From the NCBI RefSeq assembly GCF_040954835.1, contig NC_090697.1:12501-76500 (forward strand): 64,000 bases of DNA, written 5' to 3'. This document shows positions 11,061 to 20,335 of the stretch, piece after piece (the first letter of the stretch is position 1; each line of letters starts with the position of its first letter). The stretch is from Lepisosteus oculatus. Its lineage: Eukaryota > Chordata > Actinopteri > Semionotiformes > Lepisosteidae. Position numbers and translations under genes: made by a program. The notes beneath the pieces were generated by a model. It worked only from the letters and a program-made list of their open reading frames with translations, searched no databases and was not told where the DNA came from.

Positions 11061-12040
11061 TTTGCTTCCCCCTCCCCACAAATACTCAGATCTTGAGGTC
11101 AATTTACAGAATTTAACTTTCTCCACATTCCTAAATCCAAGGAAATATGTTTCTTAATTCCATTTACAGTATTCCATGTGGACCTAGGGTACATACAAGC
11201 CCAATTAATGTACACCTAAAAACTACCAGTACTTCTACAAAAAAAAGTAGTAACAAGTTTACAGTACAGCAAATTGACCTTAGAATTTTGTAAAGTTGTA
11301 TATCCCATCAAAAAGTGGTGGACATTCACTTTAAAAAAAAAAGTAAACACACCTAAGGCTGCAGTAAGTTTACAGTCGGTTTTACATAAAGAACATTTCA
11401 AGTCCCCCCCCAAATTTGGGTTCCGTAGCAGTACAAGACCAAAAACACCAACCATCTTCATTACTTAACAGCTGCAGCCTTGACTGGAACGCCATGAGGG
11501 GAAAGGTTTTAGAGCTTCAACATTTTAAACAATTGAAATACAAAAGCACAAATAGCACTAAAACCCTATTGCTGGCCACTGTATATAGATTTAAGCCTTC
11601 CAGCCACATCATGTTTTCTACCATCAGAGAGATTACAGCTTGTACATATACAAACGTTTGGTAAAACTAAGCTTCACATTCACTACTCCGCTCCTTCAAA
11701 TGGGTTCTAAAAATTGAACCAAATGGAAATGGTTTACTACCATAGTATCCTATACGTCACAAGTCAATACACAGGAGCCAAGGGCAAACTATGCAGTACT
11801 TAACAAAGCACAATTAAACATCCAGAACAAGGGAGTCCTCCAGAAAAAGCACATTTTCATACTGCTCTCTCCCTTCTCACAAAGCACAGTACACAGCCAA
11901 TTCCAGTCAGCATTGCTTTTAGTGCAGGAAATTAGAAAAATACTGTCTCACTGGGTTAAATCAGGAAGTCTGCCTTACACTAGACAGGAGCATAGTTTCC
12001 CCCGTTTTACAATTTACTTAATTCACTTCTAAATTTCAGT
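11061..12040. other. Inter-unit DNA, no gene recognised
   Basis: AT-rich with scattered short open frames on both strands. No domain, repeat family or splice pattern could be supported. Confidence 0.4.
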
Positions 12041-12042
12041 CC

Positions 12043-12089
12043 ATGTAAGATTTAGTTACATGTGTGCACCCATGAAATAAATCTTACAT
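12043..12089. repeat. Short hairpin, copy C
   Basis: Perfect 12-bp outer stem ATGTAAGATTTA/TAAATCTTACAT, then a near-perfect inner stem and CATG/CATG around the loop TGTGCACC. Compared with copy A, the T:A pair in ATGTAA/TTACAT is a C:G pair in ATGCAA/TTGCAT, a compensatory change. Confidence 0.7.
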
Positions 12090-12289
12090 ACTGCTGATTC
12101 TTTTCCAGTGGTACCATAATACAATTTAGCCAATTTTTTCCCAGTTTTTGCACAACACTTCCAATATTTGGCACTCATTTCCTGATTAACCTGTGCTTCT
12201 GCTAGGGGAATACTGCCATTAAGGCTAGAAAACCTACAAAGAACTCCAGCAGCTGCAGGCTAAACAAAGGCTTTAAAATCAGGGTCCCC

Positions 12290-14140
12290 TCCTACCTGGA
12301 ACAGTCAGCTTTGGCTCAACCAGCCAGGTGGCTCAGGTGCTCCTGGAAACAGTCATCACAAAGCTGCTGTAAAGACCATCAGTCAGAACAGGAAGCTGTT
12401 CCTACCTTTAAAAGATGCTTAAGTGATGTCAAGCCCAAAGCTGCCCCACACATGATCTCCCGTGGTCCCTTTTCCTGGTTGGTAGAGAACTCACTCGGCA
12501 ACTGACTGGGTGCCCTGGCTGTTGTATTGGTTTAGAAACACTTAACTCCTCAAGCAGATCTTCACAGAAGAGAAAGCACCCAGTCTACAGTGTGCCACAT
12601 CTGCATGTTATTCCTGGCAAATAAAGGTCATCCCTCTGGGAGCAAAGGCCTGGTCAACCCTTCCAACAGCAGAGAACCTGAAGTGGAGAAAGATTTAGAT
12701 TTGAGCCTCTGCACTTAGAAACAGTAAAAAATTATTTACTTCCAGCTCCAGTTTTGTACTAAACTGCACAAATGTTCACAGTGCAGCACCTATCCAGGAC
12801 AAACCAACGGGAAAAAATCCTGCAGAGAGCAGAGAGAAAACCCCCCACTCCATCCTTGTTGCCACAGGGGAGGAATCCAGTGCAGTTCCTCCTGTGAGAA
12901 GCAGTTTCTGTGCCAACACCCATCAAGAGAACCTGGCTGTCATGCTGTCTCCACAGAGCCTTAACCAGCAAGGAGTCTGCAGTGTGCCAATTCACTGTTG
13001 TACTGCAGTGTATCCAAAGTGATTTACTTACATGTGTGCACCCATGAAATAAATCAGATACAAAGCAGTAATTCACTTTTTGAGAGCCAGAATGACAGCC
13101 AGTCAAGTGCATGTCAGTGTAGAAGTGTAGCACCCAGAAGAAAGTCAGGAGGAAAAAAAAAACACAAAAAGGCCTACACCTCATATTTAACACTCAAACA
13201 TGATAGAAAATCACCAAAAGCTTCCAAAATCTAACACTGGGCCTATTCTAATGGGTAAAAAAGCACTCAATACTCATGAACTGGTTATTAAAAGCCACGT
13301 ATATGGAAAATTAACCTACTCCAAGTGAAAAACATGATACAGGAGTGAAATTCACCTCTTCTCCAGGTACAGTGTCCTTCTAGACACTACCTTTGCAACT
13401 GTTCCAAGAACCATAGGCATCCAGGAAATTCAAGGACTGCTTGCAGCACCTCTTCACTTTCAGCTGTTGAAACCACAAGACTTCAATACTTACAGGTGGG
13501 CATCAACAGGTCACACAGTGGGTATCCTTTTAGCCACCCAGTGAGCTTCCTCTGAACAATTCTCCAAGCCTGTCACTCCACACTGTGCTTTCAGATGGCC
13601 AGGGACTAGGAGCTCTGATCATTGCACTGTAGTTTACCTCACAACAATCAACACCACTGCTGACCAGCCTTATAAAAAGAAGCAGCTCTGTGCACAGAAG
13701 CCCAAGGTTTCCACAAACTGTTCTGACAAGATCTCAACTGGCAACTCCATCAGCATCCTCTCTCCAGTGACTGTGCTCATTGTCACGATCTTCTTCTCAG
13801 AATAGGCACCTTAAGGAGACAAGGGAAGCAAAACAGTGATGACCACCCCACTCCCACCAAGAGGGGACCAGCACAAGTGCTGTACAGACTGATCCCAGCC
13901 TTCAAAGCCTCACACTAACCCTGACCTGTATCTCCCCTCTACTTACCTTCAGCTCACCTTGTTCACTGAGGGAAGCCCAAGAACACAAACAGCAGCACAG
14001 CTTTCTACAGTCCAGCAGAGACAGAAGCACTAGCATGTTGGACAGAGTAGGAGAGGGAGTAGGTTCTTCCTTGTTATCCTAGTGAAACTGCTCAGTCAGG
14101 ATATAAATCCTCTTTCTTGTTGCTGGTTTGAGAACTAGAG
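12290..14140 (-). pseudogene. Tandem paralogous unit 3 (degraded minus-strand gene copy)
   Basis: Contains the anchor 'gcaaaggcctggtcaac' (about 12640) and the blocks shared with unit 2. The minus strand codes VTMSTVTGERMLMELP-like residues at about 13775-13725. It then codes SPWPSESTVWSD, CSEEAHWVAKRIP and a donor GTAAGT near 13490, then ESEEVLQAVLEFPGCLWF at about 13460-13400, and TDMHLTGCHSGS near 13110-13075. A frameshift separates SPWPSESTVWSD from CSEEAHW here but not in unit 2, and both units share a stop after RIP.V. These patterns indicate ancestral coding exons now decayed. The product is unrecognised; an egg-coat or other secreted protein was considered but cannot be shown. Confidence 0.45.
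13010..13061. repeat. Short hairpin, copy D
   Basis: Nearly identical to copy B (GTATC/GATAC outer pair, TGATTTA/TAAATCA inner stem, loop TGTGCACC), with one mismatch in the inner stem. It lies about 370 bases after the unit-3 anchor. Confidence 0.65.
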
Positions 14141-14434
14141 AAAAAAAATCAGTATTTAGTAACAAGAGTTTCATACACTAAAATCAGAACCCAGCTGTCA
14201 CAGCTGTGATCATCTATTTCACAACTCTTCAGAATCCTACAAGTAGAGGAAGAGACTCATTTCTATAGATGTTAGAAAATTTTAAATTGTCTCAACCAAA
14301 AGCAAATAGGAATTTCACAATAACCTTAACTTCACCCTATGCTTTCACAAACTTAAATTTCTTAAAGTTATTTAAAAAAGAACTATGAAAACCCTTCCAA
14401 ACATCTCTTGATTAAAAAAAAATACATAGCAAAA

Positions 14435-14610
14435 CCACTCACCTTGCACAGTAACACCAAAAACTAACAACCTCCAGCCCAACACCACAAAGCCTCAAGA
14501 GATCTTTCTCTTGCTATAGACAGAAACAAACAGAGCCCAGCTTCCCAGGCTGCCTTGATATAAGCCTCACGATGACCTCAGGGGAATAGATAATTCACCA
14601 AGAGCCAATC
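14435..14610 (-). promoter_or_regulatory. Promoter and leader-exon candidate of the duplicated locus (copy 3)
   Basis: On the minus strand an inverted CCAAT box (plus-strand CCAAT at 14605-14609) precedes a TATA-like box 'GCTTATATC' near 14557-14565. About 90-110 bases of exon end in a perfect donor (CAAG|GTGAGTGG, GT at 14442). One frame before the donor reads FVVLGWRLLVFGVTVQ, which looks like the hydrophobic core of a signal peptide but lacks an upstream ATG and has a stop just before it. This is the best-preserved of three promoter copies and the likely start of unit 3. Confidence 0.55.
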
Positions 14611-14710
14611 CTCAAACATCTCCTCAAAGTGCAAACACCAAATCCCCACCACTTCTAATACATCACACACCTGCTTCCTATGACCAAACAAGTATTAGCC
14701 AGCTAACCTA
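14575..14710. repeat. Upstream/promoter block, copy 3
   Basis: Matches 1-120 and 541-660 through 'taattcaccaagagcc', 'aacatctcctc', 'acacacctgcttcctatgac' and 'caaacaagtattagccagc'. After this the copy is interrupted by about 240 bases before the 'acagatgcagccattcaaaa' string resumes at 14953. Confidence 0.65.
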
Positions 14711-15449
14711 TTGATCTCTCCATCCCAAAGCCAAATTAATTTCCAAATTACTTACAAGAACACTCATTAAATAGCAATATGCTCCAATTATTCAATTAGT
14801 TGCAGTTTCTTAGTGATTTATCACTTCAACTTAACCCATAAATGGTGAAAAGTGACTTTGAAGTCAAACTTCAAATTATTCAAGATCTTTAAAGTGTCCT
14901 TTACATAACTCCAAATGTTCAAAGTGTATGTATCCATACTGTATATCACATATACAGATGCAGCCATTCAAAACGAGCGAGGTACGCTGTGGTAAAACGC
15001 AGTGGGCGTGTTGCATCACATGTCATAATGTGTCATATAACATCATACCACAGCTATGATAATAGTATCCAGAATCACTGCCAGGTGGAGCTAATAAAGC
15101 TTAACCTCTCATGTACAGCGTTTGAGCTGTCACCAGAAAACACCTGGTTTCGAATCCCGATCACTGCTGAGGGACAATCTTTATCTAATTAAGAATTTAA
15201 GTTGTATACTCTTAAGAATTTTAATTTTAAACTGTGTATTACAGCATGTTAATCATTAAACATTAAAAAGTTGGTATATTTTATAAAAGCAAGATTGCTG
15301 TTGGACAAAAGTACACAACCTTCCACCTTCGTCATAAAGATTTTAATTATGCATAAATATTTTATGTATCAAAGTCTTTAACTTCTTAATTTACATGGGT
15401 TCTGGCTTTAATGTACTTGTTGTAACATTATTAATGAGCACTCTCAGGT

Positions 15450-15660
15450 TCACATGGGTATGCACCCTCACCACTGCCACCTCAGGCTGGCCCCTCACCA
15501 CTTGGGACTCAAACCCAGGCCTCTAGCATCACTCCACAGGGAACCACCCAGCTGAGCTAAAGGGAGATCTTCTCTCCACCCAGTGGCTGTGGACTCTACT
15601 ATCAACAGGGAAGGGCGGTGACGTCACCGTGCTGGTAAGCCAGCTCGCACAACCTGTAAT
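15450..15660 (-). mobile_element. tRNA-derived SINE-like module
   Basis: On the minus strand the A box 'TAGCTCAGCTGG' (15548-15559) and B box 'GGGTTTGAGTCCC' (15503-15515) are well preserved and correctly spaced. Upstream lies 'GCTGGCTTACCAGCACGGTGACGTCACCG', which is echoed at 16268-16300 and 17511-17540. These three places therefore share a dispersed unit with a 5' extension before the tRNA head. Boundaries are approximate. Confidence 0.55.
15616..15629. promoter_or_regulatory. 14-bp palindrome containing a full CRE (TGACGTCA)
   Basis: CGGTGACGTCACCG is a perfect palindrome with the CREB/ATF consensus at its centre. The related copy at 16274-16290 has lost the central CG ('ggtgacatcacc'). 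Function is not shown. Confidence 0.5.
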
Positions 15661-17289
15661 GTCAGCCGTATGCAGTACATTAAGCTTATATTCTGTACTT
15701 CATAAAAAAGTTATAACATTTGATCATTTTCCAAGAATAGGTACAGTACAGTAGTAAGAATGCCATTTGCTGTTAATGTAAAAAGATAAATGTTGTAGTG
15801 AGTTAAATTCACTTGATAGCTATATTAATATGGATTCGTGTAACTAAGCAGCTAAAGTACCACAAGTGAATGTTTTGGAAACATTTTGACGTGTTTCTTT
15901 TTTAAAAAAATCTTCTATTGTTCTTGTGTACGCATTACTGAAGCTAAAAGTTTAGCCTTTGTCACTAATTTAACCACTAAATAAAGACATAAATAAAGAA
16001 ATCCCTACATTACAAACTGTATATGGCCCAGTATTTCACTTTCTCCCTAAACATTTTAAGCATCAAAGTCTTACATGTGGTTATTTTAGAAACCTTTTTA
16101 TGTGATCCTTCTGACCATATTAAGTTTATATACTTTGTGAAAAGTGATAATGTTTTAACCTTTTCTGTGATTTGCTCGTTATCAGCATAAAATAAAGCAT
16201 ACTTTTAGAATTTAATTAACAAGGAATATAATATGGAATCGTGTACCTAAAGAAAAGTATCTAAAAAGCATGCTTGCCAGCATGGTGACATCACCGCCTT
16301 TCCCTCTGAATAGCTAGCAGGGACCTCAGCCTCTAATAATAGGCAGTGAAAACATTTGTCTACCTGTCCATGGGGGGAAGGGGGACTGTCTTTCATTCGA
16401 AGGTTCGCCTATTGTACTCTGAGAATGTAGGAGGGAGGAAAAGTGCCCTCTGTCTTTTCACTGACAAAGTTGTGTTGACAAAAAGTACAGTATGCTTAAG
16501 AGCTGTTAAACCGGTTCTATTTAATGTTCTATTTATTTTTTCGGCACAGCCACCCGGCCCGAACCACAGAAGACACCAGCTAGCCTTACAATCTAATCTT
16601 TCCCCCTTTGATCCCATGAGGAAGTACAATACGCTCCTGCTTTGTTTAACAATGGTATAAAAAATAAATCTAAATGGTGAGAAAGCTATGCTTAAAGTTA
16701 ATTAAGGGACTTAGAAGACAAAGATAACGATTTACATTACATTGTCAGATTGTGAATCAATAAAGGCATTTAATTAAACACGTTTGCAATTTTAATCAAA
16801 ATGGGTGTAGTGGGGTTAGATCATTAGATATGCAATACACTTTCTCGTGATCATCTAAGAATCTTTGTGTAAGCTGTAAGTTTTTTTTTAACTTTTATAC
16901 ATTTAAAACACTTTAATTTTGTAAACACAACACACATTCTGTACAGCTACAGAAAAATCACATTATCCTGCCTTCCCGTGGTGTTAAACCAATTAGCAGG
17001 TGATTGAGATAACAATGCATCGCCCACTGAGTGGAATGTTCTTTTTTACAAGTGTAAAAAGAGGTGATACATGTCTCATCTATAACTCTTCAGTTCACAG
17101 AGAAATTCCGCCAGACCCTCAAAACATTGTCCAATAAAACTCTTCTTGTACCTAATTTTTAGTTTAGCAGTTTAGTTTTTAGTTTTGCATGATAAGCACA
17201 TTGTTTAATAGGGATGACATTATCCACTTCTATTATCACTGTAGCCATTACTTCATGGTGGGTGGCTACTTCAGCCTGCGTAGTCTGTA

Positions 17290-17490
17290 AAGAAACAAGT
17301 AATAGGTTTATTCCATGCTGAAAAGAGAAGAGAGAAAATGCAACGTTTCGGCTGTGAAGCCTTCTTCAGGTGTGAGGGTCTTCAGTTCAAAATGAAACGC
17401 TTGGAGTTTGTCGGGCGCTCTGAACGAGTTAAACTTTGATGTTTGATGTATTTCCCAGAAGCTATACTGACTCTCTCTGATGCAGTGCAT
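17290..17490 (-). mobile_element. Penelope-like element 3' fragment with hammerhead ribozyme core
   Basis: The minus strand (17370 down to 17341) reads CTGAAGA, then GGCTTCACAGCC, then GAAAC. That is the hammerhead core CUGANGA, a short stem-loop II (GGCU/AGCC) and the GAAA strand. Penelope-like retroelements are known to carry hammerhead motifs with this spacing. A 60-codon frame on the same strand ends nearby and may be residual coding or chance. Stem III is very short, so single-unit self-cleavage would be weak. Confidence 0.65.
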
Positions 17491-17504
17491 TCACTGGGCA
17501 GGTG

Positions 17505-17700
17505 ACTGAGGGCTTGCCAGCGCAGTGGCATCACTGCCTTTCATATAGAAAGGTGGGACCTGGTCTGTTAATATTGAGGGCAGGTTTCACTGTAGCTCAA
17601 CTGGCTGCTTCCCTATTAAGTGATGCTGGGGGCCTGAGTTCAATTCCTCAGTTGGTAGGGCATGAGCCTGAAAACACTACATTATTAATACTATCTTCTG
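17505..17700 (+). mobile_element. tRNA-derived SINE-like module
   Basis: A box 'tgtagctcaactggc' (17591-17605) and B box 'gagttcaattcc' (17636-17647) sit at tRNA spacing. The upstream extension 'gccagcgcagtggcatcact' matches the one at 15.6 and 16.27 kb, so it belongs to the same dispersed family in opposite orientation to 15450-15660. Confidence 0.5.
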
Positions 17701-18284
17701 TGTTGCATTAACTAACTCTTCAGTTTATTCTGCCAGACAGTATATGAATATAATTATATCGTTATTTATTTCTTTAGATAGTCCTTATATTATAAACACC
17801 TTTAGGTTCGGCAAATTATTTTTTTAGTTTTTAAAAAAGAAATAAAAAATTAGATATAATGCTATGTTCCTGCTTAACTTAGACATTATATGATTTTAAA
17901 AGCTATAAAAACAGGTTTCGATAGTTAATAACCACTTTTAATGTGTGAAAAATGGGTGATCTTTCTTCCTTGTGATCAGCTTAGAATCTTTGTGTACGCT
18001 TTAAGTTTTTTACTTCTTAATTAAACATTAAAAATGCACGTAGAACAGATCAGCAGCTCTTTTTATCTCAATTGATTTTTTTCCCTGTGTTTATCATATT
18101 GGCTATCATATTGTCCTCTTTGCTAGCTAATGGTACTTGTGACTGTGTTTCTGCATTGTGTAGCAACGAGGGACTATATTCTCAGGTGAAGGAACGTAAA
18201 CATCTTAATTTTCGTGTTTAATAATTTTTTTTTAATTAAACTTCATTCTATACAGCACTCGCATATTTGGTGACCGTTTTATTA

Positions 18285-18432
18285 AAGCAATAAGACACTC
18301 GAGGCCTGTGCTATATCGTGGATATAGTCACAGTAAAAGGTTGCTAGCCCTCCGCATTACATCAGGCCTGACAACACCTTTTAACTGTGACTATATCCAC
18401 GATATAGCACGGCCATTAGTGCCTTATTGCTT
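18285..18432. repeat. 148-bp palindrome / MITE-like hairpin
   Basis: Two arms of about 55 bases (18285-18340 and 18377-18432) are near-perfect reverse complements around a 36-base loop. The arms start AAGCAATAAG and include 'gtgctatatcgtggatatag'. The flanking bases are AT-rich, so a target duplication cannot be read with confidence. The structure fits a small non-autonomous foldback element nested in the larger one. Confidence 0.7.
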
Positions 18433-18724
18433 AAAAAATTAAATTCTGAAAAGTATGATTTTGTTACTGTGATAACGAGCGCACGTATTCATGGAAAATG
18501 GTAATCACTTAACTTTGAATGTTTTGTGATATTAGAAAGACCAACAAATTCAATATCGTGTCGATAATATTTATTATCAGTAATAACTTCAAATTATTCG
18601 TTATTAATAAATGACTTAGCTTTGAACAGTGGTGATATTTAACAGTATAAAAATGTCAATATACAGTAGTGTCCATAACATTTGTTATTTTAGTTTTTCA
18701 AAGAAATGTTTATTTGTTAAGTGA

Positions 18725-18800
18725 AAGCTCATGACAACAGCTGGGTTAGAACACTGGACCTGAGGCTTATAAATCAGTCACTTAAGCCATCATGCCACAG
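18725..18800 (-). repeat. tRNA-like module (decayed)
   Basis: On the minus strand an A-box-like 'TGGCATGATGGCTTAAGTG' is followed by a B-box-like 'GGTCCAGTGTTCTAACCC' (18743-18760). No full cloverleaf. It is the positional equivalent of 1872-1955 in the shorter element. Confidence 0.4.
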
Positions 18801-19839
18801 ACCCAGTCACACAGAAAACACTGAAACTGAAGTACACATATCCATAGAAAGTCTTATACTACTGTTTGAGATACAGTATATGAATCTTATTATATCATTA
18901 TTAATTTCTTTAGATACGCGATTCCATATTATATTCCCTATTAATCAAATTCTAAAAGTATGTTTTTGTTTACTCCGATAACGAGTGTATTAACAGTAAA
19001 GGTTAAAACATTATCACTTTTCACAAAGTATATAAACTTAATATGGTCAGAAGGAGCAGGTAAAAATGTTTCCAAAATAACCACATGTAAGACTTTGATG
19101 CTTAAAATGTTTAGGAAGAAAGTGGAATACTGGTGTGTATTTTTTCTTTAAACGACCAATACCAGCCATATACAGATTACATAATATGTTTATGTTCCTA
19201 AATTAATATCATTTATGATATTATACGTTTATACGTTATGCTCCTCTTCTGTTTATGCTCAGCTACTAAAATTTCCCTTTAGTTGTAAAATTCTATATAA
19301 ATATTCAATATTCAATACTTGCACAGTAAAGAGATTAAATGATTAAATCTTTTCACTAATGACCAATGCACCACGAGTGCCCCTGTCAGACATTTTGGCC
19401 AGCCAATCATGCACCTCGGTACACCGCAGTGGCTTGTGGGTAGTTGCATGAGGTACGGGTTTGTACCGTGCATTTTAAATGGCTGCATCTGTATAAAGTC
19501 AACACCATAAAAAACAACTCACTGATTAAATGTTGTGTAACCAAACATAGCAGCAACCTTGACAGTAGCTCTGTTTCATTTGGTCAAAATAATCACAAAT
19601 CACAAAAATAAATTAAGCTCCTTAAAAAAATAAAAAGTTAATGTTACGTACTCTGGGGGAAAAAGGTATGGAAAAGATCCTGTGTGGAGTGTGAGAGAGA
19701 AAACTGAATTCCTAGGCAAATGTAATCCGTAGTGAGGCTAGATCGAGGTCGGAGATAAGAAGCGGTAGGTCAGAAACCCAGGGGGTCACAAGAACAAACG
19801 ATAAGTCAGATAAAATCGCTAACTAGATACGCAGCTCAG

Positions 19840-20334
19840 GCTGAAGAAACCTTAATAGTAGAAGAGTAAAACCCGAAGCGGAAAAGACTCTCATGGGATC
19901 AGGAATGGTAGAGAAAAACCCAGAGCAGATCACACTTCGATGGGATCCGGACTGTTAGAATAAAACCCGGAGAGTATCAGACTTCCATATGATCCGGAAT
20001 AGTAGAGTAAAACCCGGCTCATATCAATCTTCCATGGGATCCAGACTGGTAGAGTAAAACCCGGAGCGGATCAGATTTTGAAGGGATCCGAACTGGTAAA
20101 GTGAAACCTGGAGCGGATCAGGCTTCTAGGGGATCCAGTGTGTTAGAGTAAAACCCAGATTGCATCAGACTTTTATGGGATCCAGACTGGAAGAGTAAAT
20201 CCCAGACCAAATCACATTTCCAAGCAATCCGGACTGGTAGAGTAAAACCCGAGGTGGATCAGACTTCAATGGGATCTGGGCCTGGTAGAGTGAAATCTGG
20301 ACTGGATATGATTTCCATTGGATTCAGAGTGGTA
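19840..20334. repeat. 47-bp minisatellite, about 10 copies
   Basis: The string GGATCCGGACTGGTAGAGTA recurs with variants, with its GATC (or AATC/GATT) at 19897, 19944, 19991, 20038, 20085, 20132, 20179, 20226, 20273 and 20321. The period is 47 bases, 48 at the last step. Copies differ by many substitutions, so the array is old. It abuts the LINE 3' end directly. Confidence 0.9.
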
Positions 20335-20335
20335 G

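Larger units (their letters stand above)
14950..19494. mobile_element. Large element with 18-bp terminal inverted repeats
   Basis: TATACAGATGCAGCCATT at 14951-14968 is repeated in inverse orientation at about 19476-19493. The subterminal parts (15190-16260 and 18440-19330) are themselves inverted relatives; for example 16060-16165 matches 18990-19100 on the opposite strand. The middle holds tRNA-like modules, a Penelope-like relic and a 148-bp palindrome, so it is a composite. No transposase reading frame remains; open frames near 16346-16660 overlap on both strands and have no domain. Element class is unassigned. Confidence 0.5.

Noticed and set aside
7560..14610. Assignment of the triplicated locus to a zona pellucida or other egg-coat family
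   Set aside because: Leader-like exon and cysteine-containing fragments are suggestive, but no diagnostic domain pattern is visible.
16346..16660. 104-codon plus-strand frame overlapping a 78-codon minus-strand frame
   Set aside because: No recognisable transposase or other domain; they lie inside the non-coding middle of a repeat element.
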